Assembly (NCBI GenBank): GCA_031411575.1 | Contig: JANOBJ010000093.1 | Location: forward strand, 1-18,756 | Direction of reading: 5' to 3' | Length of the DNA stretch: 18,756 bases | Source of the DNA: JANOBJ01 sp031411575 | Lineage (GTDB): Bacteria > Pseudomonadota > Gammaproteobacteria > Burkholderiales > Burkholderiaceae_C | In this document: positions 8,266 to 15,088 of the stretch, piece after piece | Layout: each line of letters begins with the position of its first letter | How positions within the stretch are numbered: the first letter of the stretch is position 1 | Position numbers and translations under genes: made by a program | Notes under the pieces: generated by a model | Told to the model about the DNA's origin: nothing | What the model saw: only the letters and a program-made list of their open reading frames with translations | Database searches by the model: none

Positions 8266-9606
8266 ATGCACTTCTATCCACTCTCCCGCCGCCTGGCTGG
8301 CGGCACGCTGGCGGCGGCGCTGCTGGCCGCTGCTGCGTTCATCATGCCGACCGACGCGGTCGCGCAGGGCGCTGCCGCTCGCGGCAAAAGCGCTGACGCG
8401 CACGAGCGGCACGGCGACCGCAACAAGATCTCCATCCCGATCCTGATCGCGCACCGCGGCGCCAGCGGCTACCTGCCCGAGCACACGCTGGAGGGCTACG
8501 CGCTGGCCATCGAGCTCGGTGCCGACTACGTCGAGCCCGACGTGGTGGCCACCAAGGACGGTGTGCTGATCGCGCGCCACGAACCCAACCTGATCGCCAC
8601 CACCGACGTCAAGACCCGCCCGGAGTTTGCCAGCCGCAAGCGCACCATGAAGGTGGACGGCGTGGACGAAGAGGGCTTCTTCGCCAGCGACTTCACCCTG
8701 GCCGAGATCAAGACGCTGCGCGCCGTGCAGGCCTTTGGCGAGCGCGACCAGTCGTTCAATGGCAAGTTCCAGATTCCCACGCTGGACGAGGTGCTGCAGC
8801 TGGTGCGCCGCAAGTCAGCGGAAGAAAAGCGCGAGATCGGCGTCTACCCCGAAACCAAGCACCCGACCTACCACCGCAACCTCAATCTGCCGCTGGAAGA
8901 CCGGCTGCTGGAGCTGCTGGCCCGCTATGGCTACACCGAGCGCAAGTCGCCGGTGTTCATCCAGAGCTTCGAGGTGGGCAACCTCAAGTACCTGCGCAGC
9001 AAAACCCAGCTCAAGCTGGTGCAGCTGATCGACGGCGACGATGTGGCGCCGGATGGCACCGTCACGCTGGCCGCGCCGTTTGACAAGCCCTACGACTTTG
9101 CCGTGGCCAATGACCCGCGCACCTTCAAGGACCTGCTGACGCCCGCCGGCCTCAAGGAAATCGCGACCTACGCCGACGGCATCGGCCCGTGGAAGCCGTA
9201 CCTGATCTCGGCCAAGTGCATCACGCTCAACAGCGCGGGCAAATGTGCCGACGCCAATGGCGACGGCCTGACCGACGAGCGCGACCGCGTGCTGCTGCCG
9301 CCCAGCACCGTGGTGGCCGACGCCAAGCGCGAGGGCCTGCTGATCCACCCGTTCACGCAGCGCAACGAGCAGCGCCGCTTGGCCAGCGACTACGCGGGCA
9401 ACCCGGTGAACGAATTCCTGACGTTCTACAAGCTCGGCGTGGACGGCTTTTTCTCGGATTTCACCGACACCGCGCGCACAGCCCGCGCGCTGTACCTGCT
9501 GAAAACCTATCCCGACGCCGCCAAATGCCTGACCACCTTGCGCCACAAGGATGATTCGGCCCTGTGCCGGGCGCTGCTGGGCGGCGGGCGCAAAGGCAAG
9601 GACTGA
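8266..9606 (+). CDS. glpQ: Secreted glycerophosphodiester phosphodiesterase (GlpQ type)
   Basis: This 446-residue exported enzyme is predicted to hydrolyse glycerophosphodiesters to glycerol 3-phosphate and an alcohol, releasing phosphate and carbon from phospholipid head groups. An N-terminal signal peptide (basic RR, hydrophobic core, AVA|QG cleavage near residue 33) indicates periplasmic or outer location. The catalytic signature is present: HRGASGYLPEHT with His63 and Arg64, EPD with Glu90 and Asp92, and His105 in IARHEP. Residues 329-340 (DANGDGLTDERD) fit an EF-hand-like calcium loop. It is longer than E. coli GlpQ (about 358 residues), partly because of this inserted region with Cys residues at 327 and nearby. 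ATG 8266 was chosen because GAGGA lies 6-7 bases upstream and the signal peptide starts there; ATG 8203 falls in the Pho box. It converges on a leftward gene only 27 bases away. Confidence 0.92.
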   Translation: MHFYPLSRRLAGGTLAAALLAAAAFIMPTDAVAQGAAARGKSADAHERHGDRNKISIPILIAHRGASGYLPEHTLEGYALAIELGADYVEPDVVATKDGVLIARHEPNLIATTDVKTRPEFASRKRTMKVDGVDEEGFFASDFTLAEIKTLRAVQAFGERDQSFNGKFQIPTLDEVLQLVRRKSAEEKREIGVYPETKHPTYHRNLNLPLEDRLLELLARYGYTERKSPVFIQSFEVGNLKYLRSKTQLKLVQLIDGDDVAPDGTVTLAAPFDKPYDFAVANDPRTFKDLLTPAGLKEIATYADGIGPWKPYLISAKCITLNSAGKCADANGDGLTDERDRVLLPPSTVVADAKREGLLIHPFTQRNEQRRLASDYAGNPVNEFLTFYKLGVDGFFSDFTDTARTARALYLLKTYPDAAKCLTTLRHKDDSALCRALLGGGRKGKD

Positions 9607-9633
9607 CGCGCGACGGCGGCCCGCGTGTGCGAC

Positions 9634-10134
9634 TCAGCTGTCGTGGGCGGCCACGCCCTCGATGCTGATGTCGCCAAACGCCAGGTGGTGCATGAACTCC
9701 CGAACGATCAGGACATACGCCACAAATGGCCCGTCCACCGGGACCCCGCCCGACGAAGACGGCCGGCCCAACGCAACAGCGGCCAATTCGCCGAAAACCT
9801 GCTCCACCTGCTCCAGCGTGAGCAACCCCGTCGCCTGACCCGGGGCGCGCTGCACCTGTTCGAGCAGTCTTGACGCGATCGCGCCCGAGCTGACCAACTG
9901 GGTCGATGGCGGCAGCACCCTGGCTAACGGCATCACGGCATCCTCGACGAACGCGATCGCCGTTTCCAGTTCCCCTTCTGATGGTGGCGCATGCCGGAAA
10001 GGCCCGCGACCCAGCTCGGCCAACCCGATCCCGAGCGCCACATTGATCGCGGGCGAGTGATTGCCCTCAACGCTGACACGCGTGTGGCGCTCGCCCACAA
10101 CAAGATGCGTGATGCCGGCCATGTCAGTCCGCAC
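9634..10134 (-). CDS. Hypothetical protein, about 162-166 residues
   Basis: I do not recognise this protein. It has no signal peptide or membrane helix and reads as a soluble, mostly helical protein with plausible composition: VED and LEQVEQVFGEL helices, and a C-terminal segment FVAYVLIVREFMHHL. Two starts compete: GTG 10134 and ATG 10122 (MAGITHLVV, the likelier, giving 162 residues). Neither has a clear ribosome site. It converges with the phosphodiesterase gene, their stop codons being 27 bases apart, with no strong shared terminator. I prefer it over the overlapping plus-strand frames because those are rich in Arg/Pro/Thr with no sensible hydrophobic pattern. It may be a conserved family restricted to betaproteobacteria, but I cannot name a function. 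Confidence 0.65.
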   Translation of the reverse strand: MRTDMAGITHLVVGERHTRVSVEGNHSPAINVALGIGLAELGRGPFRHAPPSEGELETAIAFVEDAVMPLARVLPPSTQLVSSGAIASRLLEQVQRAPGQATGLLTLEQVEQVFGELAAVALGRPSSSGGVPVDGPFVAYVLIVREFMHHLAFGDISIEGVAAHDS

Positions 10135-10438
10135 GCAACGCGCAAGGCGGAGTGTCGGCAGCGATGTTGAGGTTCATGGTGAAGCCTGGTCGGTTGAAGA
10201 GGTGTGGTGGAGGCCTGGTTTGCCGCCACCTGCGAACTCTATATGCCCTGTAGCAAGAGATAAACAGTCTCTTCAAGGATTGATTACCTTTGAGAAAGCA
10301 ACAATTGACCAGCTCCGGCCATGCCGAGCACGTCGCGGTGGGCGTCATCTTTACCGGCCGTTACGCCCGTCAACCGAACAGAAGTCAGCAACCGACCCGG
10401 CATCAGCCGTTAAGTGTGTACCAACACAAGGAGCACGC
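10135..10438. other. Gene-poor 304-base region between divergent genes
   Basis: No convincing coding sequence is visible. The middle part (about 10235-10315) is noticeably more AT-rich than its surroundings and holds an inverted repeat AAGAGA-TAAACAG-TCTCTT at 10255-10273. A second, weaker inverted repeat, GGGCGT (10340-10345) with ACGCCC (10363-10368), lies nearer the lipoprotein gene. The promoters of both divergent genes should be here, but I see no hexamer pair I would defend. Confidence 0.5.
10255..10273. repeat. 19-base inverted repeat, possible operator
   Basis: AAGAGA and TCTCTT are perfect 6-base arms around a 7-base spacer. The site lies between divergent genes in an AT-rich patch, which suits a dimeric regulator site. 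It is not followed by a T run, so a terminator is less likely. It could be chance. Confidence 0.35.
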
Positions 10439-10645
10439 ATGAAACACGTTCGCTGGTTGGGCGGTATCGCCGCCCTGGGATTGACAGCCTTGCTGTCGGG
10501 TTGCGTGGTGGCCCCGATCGGGCCACCGGTGGCCGTGGTGCAGCCCGGCCCGGTGGTGGTGCAGCCGGGGTATGGGTACGGCTACCGCCACCCGCATTAC
10601 CCGCGCCCTTACTACGGCTATGGCCACCGCGGCTACTGGCGCTGA
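10439..10645 (+). CDS. Small Tyr/Pro/Gly-rich lipoprotein
   Basis: This 68-residue protein has a basic start (MKHVRW), a hydrophobic segment and a lipobox LSGC, so it should be lipidated at Cys22 and anchored to a membrane. The mature part is low complexity: repeated PPVAVVQPGPVVVQPG, then alternating Gly-Tyr, His and Pro (GYGYGYRHPHYPRPYYGYGHRG). The start is well supported by AAGGAG at 10428-10433, 5 bases before the ATG. Similar tiny lipoproteins are common in Burkholderiales, with no function known to me. A strong hairpin follows within 5 bases of the stop. Confidence 0.85.
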   Translation: MKHVRWLGGIAALGLTALLSGCVVAPIGPPVAVVQPGPVVVQPGYGYGYRHPHYPRPYYGYGHRGYWR

Positions 10646-10649
10646 AAAA

Positions 10650-10683
10650 CGGCCGAACCCCGGCGATTGACGCGGTTCGGCCG
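10650..10683. terminator. 10-base-pair hairpin after the lipoprotein gene
   Basis: CGGCCGAACC (10650-10659) and GGTTCGGCCG (10674-10683) form a perfect 10-base-pair stem with a 14-base loop, starting just after the lipoprotein stop codon. A run of five A precedes the stem, so the T run needed for intrinsic termination follows it on the minus strand, not the plus strand. It may end leftward transcripts, or work imperfectly in the rightward direction before def. Confidence 0.55.
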
Positions 10684-10695
10684 ATCGTCAGTAGC

Positions 10696-10723
10696 TTGGT
10701 GGTCGGGCGGTTGCCCGGATAAT
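10696..10723 (+). promoter_or_regulatory. Probable def promoter with leaderless spacing
   Basis: TTGGTG (10696-10701), 16 bases, then GATAAT (10718-10723). The def ATG begins 7 bases after the hexamer, where a sigma-70 start site would be expected. No ribosome site can fit between. The hexamer is the loop of GCCCG-GATAAT-CGGGC, an arrangement like that at 38-52. Confidence 0.5.
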
Positions 10724-10730
10724 CGGGCCC

Positions 10731-11270
10731 ATGACTGTTCGTGACATCCTGAAAATGGGCGATCCGCGCCTGCTGCGCGTGGCCGCGCCCGTGACCGCCT
10801 TTGACACCGACGAGCTGCACCGACTGGTGCGCGACCTGTTCGAGACCATGCACGCGGTCAACGGCGCCGGGCTGGCCGCGCCGCAGATCGGGGTGGATTT
10901 GCAGTTGGTGATCTTCGGCACCGACACCGTGAACCCGCGTTACCCGGACGCACCGCCGGTGCCGCGCACCGTGCTGCTGAACCCGGTGATCACGCCGCTC
11001 GGCCCCGACGAGGAAGACGGCTGGGAAGGCTGCCTGTCGGTGCCGGGGCTGCGCGGCGTGGTGCCGCGCTGGTCCAGCATCCGTTACAGCGGTTTTGACC
11101 CCTATGGCGACCCGATTGAACGCACCGCCAGCGGCTTTCATGCGCGCGTGGTGCAGCACGAGTGCGACCACCTGATCGGCAAGCTTTACCCGATGCGCAT
11201 CCGCGATTTCACGCAGTTCGGGTTCACCGAGGTGCTGTTCCCGGGGCTCGATGCCGCGCAGGACGACTGA
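10731..11270 (+). CDS. def: Peptide deformylase
   Basis: This 179-residue Fe2+/Zn2+ metalloenzyme removes the formyl group from the N-terminal methionine of new proteins, the step before methionine aminopeptidase acts. All three family motifs are present: GAGLAAPQ (45-52), EGCLS (99-103, metal ligand Cys101) and QHECDH (142-147, ligands His143 and His147, catalytic Glu144). Length is normal. No fmt gene adjoins it, so it stands outside the common def-fmt pair and is probably one of several deformylases in the genome, though that cannot be seen here. The start ATG 10731 is the only one that fits the family N-terminus (VRDILKMGDPRLL). The transcript may begin at the ATG. Confidence 0.96.
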   Translation: MTVRDILKMGDPRLLRVAAPVTAFDTDELHRLVRDLFETMHAVNGAGLAAPQIGVDLQLVIFGTDTVNPRYPDAPPVPRTVLLNPVITPLGPDEEDGWEGCLSVPGLRGVVPRWSSIRYSGFDPYGDPIERTASGFHARVVQHECDHLIGKLYPMRIRDFTQFGFTEVLFPGLDAAQDD

Positions 11271-11311
11271 GGCCATTTTTTGAACCAAATCGTGCTCTGG
11301 TGTGCATCGGT

Positions 11312-11345
11312 TGGTCATAGTTTGCTATCTTTATCATAGCATTCT
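11312..11345 (+). repeat. AT-rich palindromic repeat, family A copy 3, between def and glnD
   Basis: TGGTCAT (11312-11318), then the core TGCTATCTTTATCATAGCA (11323-11341, 6-base arms TGCTAT/ATAGCA), then TTCT. It matches copy 1 in the box, the 11-base offset, the core length and the trailing bases. This is the only copy outside a gene. It lies between the two convergent stop codons and could also serve as a bidirectional terminator. Confidence 0.75.
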
Positions 11346-11390
11346 ATCCGTAGACGCCAGCCGAGATCACCACGCCGCCAGCACGCGCTA

Positions 11391-11411
11391 AGCGGGTCAC
11401 CAGCGCCCGCT
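11391..11411 (-). terminator. Short hairpin at the end of glnD
   Basis: AGCGGG (11391-11396) and CCCGCT (11406-11411) form a 6-base-pair stem with a 9-base loop, starting within the glnD stop codon. No T run follows, so it would be at best a weak or Rho-assisted end. Confidence 0.3.
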
Positions 11412-14110
11412 CAGGCCGTCAGCGCTTCCAGCAACTCGGTCTCGATCTCGATCTGCGCGCGGTTGTGCTGCAGCGCCGCCCCGTCGATCAAAAACGTGTC
11501 TTCCACCCGCTCGCCCAGCGTCATGATCTTGGCCAGTTGCAGGTTGAGCTTGTACTTGGCCAGCACGCGCGCCACCGAATACAGCAGACCCACGCGGTCG
11601 CTGGCCGAGATGTTGAGCAGCCAGCGCTGGGCTTTCTCGTCGGGCCGCAGCTCAACCCTTGGTGCAATCGGAAAGCTCTTGACGCGCCGCGACACCCGGC
11701 CCCGGCTGGGTGTCGGCAGCGGGCCGGCCTGCTCGAGCGTGTGCTCCAGCTCGGTCTGGACCATGCTCACCAGTTCGCGGTAGTGCTCGGGCAGCAGGGA
11801 CGTCACCACCTGGAAGGTGTCCAGCGCGTAGCCGTTGCGGGCGGTGTGCACCTTGGCGTCCAGGATGCTGAAGCCGGCCTGGTCGAAATAGCCGCAGATG
11901 CGGGCGAACAGATCAGGCTGGTCGGGCGTGTACACCAGCACCTGCAGGCCTTCGCCGATGGGTGAGATCCGCGCCCGCACGATGGAGGCGGCCTTGGGCA
12001 CCGGCTGGCCCTGCACCGGCTGGCCTTGCACCGGCTTGCGCAGCACGTGGCGCGACAGGTGCCGCGCGTGCCAGGCGATGTCGGCAGCGTCGTGGCGCAT
12101 GAAGTAACCCACGTCCAGCGTGTCCCACAGCGCCTTGTGGCCCTCAAACGGTTCGGCATAGCGCGCCAGCAGCACCAGCGCCTCGCGCTTGCGGGCCTCG
12201 ATCTCGGCGTCGGGGTCGGGCGCGCGGCCGCCCAGCGTACGCAGCGTGTAGCGGTACAGGTCTTCCAGCAGCTTGCCTTTCCAGGCGTTCCACACCTTGG
12301 GGCTGGTGCCGCGGATATCGGCCACCGTCAGCAGGTACAGCGCGGTCAGGTAGCGCTCGTTGCCGACCCGTTTGGCGAACGCACCGATGACATCGGCGTC
12401 GCTCAGGTCTTCCTTCTGCGCCACGCGGCTCATCGTCAGGTGCTCGTTGACCAGGAACTCGATCAGCCGGGCGTCTTCGCGGTCGATGCCGTGCTGGCGG
12501 CAAAACCGCGTCACGTCGCGCGCGCCCAGCTTCGAATGGTCGCCGCCGCGGCCCTTGGCGATGTCATGAAACAACGCGGCCACGTACAAAATCCAGGGCT
12601 TGTCCCAGCCGGCAGCCAGTTGCGAGCAGAACGGGTATTCATGCGCGTGCTCGGCAATGAAGAAGCGCCGCACATTGCGCAGCACCATCAGGATGTGCTG
12701 GTCCACCGTGTACACATGAAACAGGTCATGCTGCATCTGCCCGACGATGCGGCGAAACACCCACAGGTAGCGGCCCAGCACCGACGTCTGGTTCATCAAC
12801 CGCATGGCGTGGGTGATGCCGGCCGGCGGCTCCTGCAGGATGCGGCGAAAGGTGTCGTGGTTGACCGGGTCGTTGCGGAACTTGCCGTCCATCACGCCGC
12901 GCGCGTTGTACAGCGCCCGCAGCGTGCGTGCCGACAGGCCCTTCAGCCCGACGGTCGTCTGGTAGACCAGAAACGTCTCCAGGATGGCGTGCGGCTCGGT
13001 CAGGTACAGGTCGTCGCGCACCACGTCGATCATGCCGGCCTTCTCGTTGAAGCGCGCGTTGATCGGCCGCAGGGTGTGCATCGACGGGTTCAGCCGCTCT
13101 TCGATGTTGAGCAGCAGAATCTGGTTGAGCTGCGTCACCGCCTTGGCCGTCCAGTAGTAGCGGCGCATCAGCGCTTCGCTCGCGCGAACGAAGCCCCCAC
13201 GCTCGGCACTGGCGTGTCCTCGCTGCCCCCCGAGGGGGCTGTTTCGCCTAGGGGCGGCCCGTCGGCGAAACGCCTCTTCACCATAGCCAAAAGACTCGGC
13301 CACCGATGTTTGCAAGTCAAACACCAGCCGGTCTTCACGCCGGCCCGACACCAGGTGCAGCCGCGCGCGGATCAGGCTCAGCAGCGCCTGGTTGCGCTTG
13401 ATCTGCCGCACCTCGAACGGCGTGGCCAGGCCCTTGCGCGCCAGGTCGTCCCAGCTCTTGCCATAGCCAGCGGCCTTGGCCACCCAGAGCACAATCTGCA
13501 GGTCGCGCAGGCCACCCGGCGACTCCTTGCAGTTGGGCTCCAGCGCGTAAGGCGTGTTCTCGAACTTGTTGTGGCGCTGGCGCAGCTCCAGCGTCTTGGC
13601 CACGAAAAACGCGCGCGGGTCCATCACCGCCTTGAGTGCGCGGCTGAGGGCGGCAAACAGGGCGCGGTTGCCCGTGACGCATCGCGATTCGAGCAGCGAG
13701 GTTTGCACCGTCACGTCTTTTTCGGCCTCGGCCACGCAGTCGCTGACGGTGCGCACGCTGGAGCCGATCTCCAGCCCCGCGTCCCAGCAGCTGCCAATGA
13801 AACCCTCGATGCGGGCCTTGAGTGCGGGGTCGGTCTCGGGCGAGGCGCCGTCGGGCAGCAGCACCAGCACATCCACGTCCGAGTGCGGAAACAGCTCGCC
13901 GCGCCCGAAGCCGCCCGCGGCCACCAGCGCGTAGGGCGCCTCGAACCCGGCTTGCCGCCACAGCGCCTTCAGCGTGTCGTCGGCCAGCGCGCTCAGGCGC
14001 TGCAGCGCGCTGTGCACGCCGCGGGTCGACGCGCCGCTGGCCCCGACGGCCTGCAGCAGCTCGGCTTTTTTCTGGCGGTAATTTTCCCGGAGGGCGGGCA
14101 GATCAGACAT
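11411..14110 (-). CDS. glnD: Bifunctional PII uridylyltransferase/uridylyl-removing enzyme GlnD
   Basis: This 899-residue sensor adds UMP to PII proteins when glutamine is low and removes it when glutamine is high, setting nitrogen assimilation. The nucleotidyltransferase motif GGFGRGELFPHSDVD (66-80, Asp78 and Asp80) is intact. The HD-domain FHDIAKGRGGDHS has His515-Asp516, and two ACT domains (about 715-795 and 826-899) close the protein and would bind glutamine. ATG 14110 is preferred over the in-frame TTG at 14119. Between ESFGYGEE and RASEALMRRYYW the protein carries about 24 extra residues (285-308, Arg/Gly/Pro/Ser-rich) encoded by a family B repeat; the frame is kept. A five-residue repeat PVQGQ lies in the linker before ACT1. 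map is 98 bases upstream on the same strand, so the pair is probably one transcript. Confidence 0.96.
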   Translation of the reverse strand: MSDLPALRENYRQKKAELLQAVGASGASTRGVHSALQRLSALADDTLKALWRQAGFEAPYALVAAGGFGRGELFPHSDVDVLVLLPDGASPETDPALKARIEGFIGSCWDAGLEIGSSVRTVSDCVAEAEKDVTVQTSLLESRCVTGNRALFAALSRALKAVMDPRAFFVAKTLELRQRHNKFENTPYALEPNCKESPGGLRDLQIVLWVAKAAGYGKSWDDLARKGLATPFEVRQIKRNQALLSLIRARLHLVSGRREDRLVFDLQTSVAESFGYGEEAFRRRAAPRRNSPLGGQRGHASAERGGFVRASEALMRRYYWTAKAVTQLNQILLLNIEERLNPSMHTLRPINARFNEKAGMIDVVRDDLYLTEPHAILETFLVYQTTVGLKGLSARTLRALYNARGVMDGKFRNDPVNHDTFRRILQEPPAGITHAMRLMNQTSVLGRYLWVFRRIVGQMQHDLFHVYTVDQHILMVLRNVRRFFIAEHAHEYPFCSQLAAGWDKPWILYVAALFHDIAKGRGGDHSKLGARDVTRFCRQHGIDREDARLIEFLVNEHLTMSRVAQKEDLSDADVIGAFAKRVGNERYLTALYLLTVADIRGTSPKVWNAWKGKLLEDLYRYTLRTLGGRAPDPDAEIEARKREALVLLARYAEPFEGHKALWDTLDVGYFMRHDAADIAWHARHLSRHVLRKPVQGQPVQGQPVPKAASIVRARISPIGEGLQVLVYTPDQPDLFARICGYFDQAGFSILDAKVHTARNGYALDTFQVVTSLLPEHYRELVSMVQTELEHTLEQAGPLPTPSRGRVSRRVKSFPIAPRVELRPDEKAQRWLLNISASDRVGLLYSVARVLAKYKLNLQLAKIMTLGERVEDTFLIDGAALQHNRAQIEIETELLEALTA
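11999..12040 (-). repeat. 15-base tandem repeat in glnD, about 2.7 copies
   Basis: On the plus strand CACCGGCTGGCCCTG (11999-12013), CACCGGCTGGCCTTG (12014-12028) and a partial third unit from 12029 follow head to tail. They encode PVQGQ repeats in the linker between the HD region and the first ACT domain. Unit length is a multiple of three, so copy-number change would keep the frame. Confidence 0.8.
13187..13274 (-). repeat. GC-rich double-hairpin repeat, family B copy 2, inserted in frame in glnD
   Basis: The plus strand shows CACT, GCGTGT, then GCCCCC (13225-13230), loop CGA, GGGGGC (13234-13239), then GCGGCCCG (13254-13261) and the hairpin GGCG-AAA-CGCC (13264-13274). This is the same order of parts as at 5915-6000. 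It interrupts a normally continuous GlnD segment, adding about 72 bases (24 residues) with no stop codon. Exact ends are uncertain; the AAA-loop hairpin may be part of the insertion or native. Confidence 0.75.
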
Positions 14111-14208
14111 GCGGGGCAACCAAAAGCGAACGCGGCGCGGGGGCGGGCGTTCGGGGTCAGCGAAGCGGCATCGGGCGTGGGCTCGAACGGCGGTGCAGCA
14201 AGGGCGGC

Positions 14209-15012
14209 TCAGGCGTTGACGAAGGGCGGCGGCGGCGGCGCGCCGGCCGATAGCGTCAGCACGTCATAGCCCGTCTCGGTGACGAGGATGGTGTGCTCCC
14301 ATTGCGCCGACAGCGAATGGTCCTTGGTGACGATGGTCCAGCCGTCGCCCATCTCCTTGATGTCGCGCCGGCCGGCGTTGATCATGGGCTCGATGGTGAA
14401 GGTCATGCCCGGCACCAGTTCTTCGAGGGTGCCGGGCTTGCCGTAGTGCAGCACCTGCGGCTCTTCGTGGAAAACCCGACCGATGCCGTGGCCGCAGAAC
14501 TCGCGCACCACTGAAAAGCCGTTGCTCTCGGCGAACTTCTGGATCGCCCAGCCAATGTCGCCCAGCCGCGCGCCGGGCTTGACCTTGACGATGCCGTGCC
14601 ACATGGCCTCATACGTCATGGAACACAGGCGCTTGGCCGCGATCGAGCTTTCGCCGACGACAAACATGCGGCTGGTGTCGCCGTGCCAGCCGTCCTTGAT
14701 GACGGTGATGTCCACGTTTACGATGTCGCCCTTTTTCAGGGGCTTGTCGTTCGGGATGCCGTGGCACACCACGTGGTTGACCGAGGTGCACAGGCTTTTG
14801 GGGTAGGGCGTGTAGCCCGGCGGCTGGTAGCCCAGCGTGGCCGGAATGGTGCCCTGCACCTGGGTCATGTACTGGTGCGCCAGGCGGTCGATTTCATTGG
14901 TGGTAATGCCCGGCTTGATATGGGGCGTGAGGTGGTCCAGCACTTCGGATGCGAGCCGGCCTGCAATGCGCATGCCCTGTACGCCCTCGGTGTCTTTGTA
15001 GGTGATCGTCAT
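14209..15012 (-). CDS. map: Methionine aminopeptidase, type I
   Basis: This 267-residue cytosolic metalloprotease removes the initiator methionine after deformylation. The five metal ligands are visible at Asp101 (VDITV), Asp112 (HGDTS), His175 (CGHGIG), Glu208 (TIEPM) and Glu239 (QWEH), and the substrate-binding His84 is in CHGIPND. Spacing matches the E. coli enzyme (264 residues) closely. The C-terminus ends in a short poly-proline tail (PPPPPF). ATG 15012 fits the family N-terminus (MTITYKDTEGVQGMRIAGRLA); the longer frame from 15123 adds residues unlike the family and crosses the promoter region. glnD follows 98 bases downstream. A GATAAT hexamer ends 6 bases before the ATG, suggesting a leaderless transcript. 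Confidence 0.97.
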   Translation of the reverse strand: MTITYKDTEGVQGMRIAGRLASEVLDHLTPHIKPGITTNEIDRLAHQYMTQVQGTIPATLGYQPPGYTPYPKSLCTSVNHVVCHGIPNDKPLKKGDIVNVDITVIKDGWHGDTSRMFVVGESSIAAKRLCSMTYEAMWHGIVKVKPGARLGDIGWAIQKFAESNGFSVVREFCGHGIGRVFHEEPQVLHYGKPGTLEELVPGMTFTIEPMINAGRRDIKEMGDGWTIVTKDHSLSAQWEHTILVTETGYDVLTLSAGAPPPPPFVNA

Positions 15013-15018
15013 GCGCGA

Positions 15019-15024
15019 ATTATC
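15019..15024 (-). promoter_or_regulatory. -10-like hexamer GATAAT for map, leaderless spacing
   Basis: On the minus strand GATAAT is followed by TCGCGC and then the map ATG. A start site 7 bases after the hexamer would be the A of the ATG. No convincing -35 box is seen, and there is no ribosome site. The same spacing occurs before dapC and, with one base more, before def. Confidence 0.45.
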
Positions 15025-15070
15025 CCACCGGGGGCGGAATGCTGCGCCGCTGGGGCCGTCGGGGCACAGG

Positions 15071-15088
15071 TAAAATCGGGACGTCCCG
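15071..15088 (+). promoter_or_regulatory. Probable purL promoter: TAAAAT followed by a 12-base palindrome
   Basis: TAAAAT (15071-15076) is a good -10 match and is immediately followed by the perfect palindrome CGGGACGTCCCG (15077-15088), which would cover the start site near 15083. The resulting leader to the GTG at 15223 is about 140 bases, pyrimidine-rich near its end, with a 10-base direct repeat of AAAACCCC at 15090-15107. The -35 region is weak. An operator role for the palindrome is a guess. Confidence 0.45.

Noticed and set aside
9551..9873. Small plus-strand open frames after the phosphodiesterase gene
   Set aside because: They overlap the end of the phosphodiesterase or the better-supported leftward frame, and their composition is unlike real proteins.
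12026..14269. A 747-codon open frame on the plus strand opposite glnD
   Set aside because: It is the antisense shadow of a GC-rich gene: rich in His, Arg, Gln and Ala with no domain, while the minus strand encodes complete GlnD motifs.
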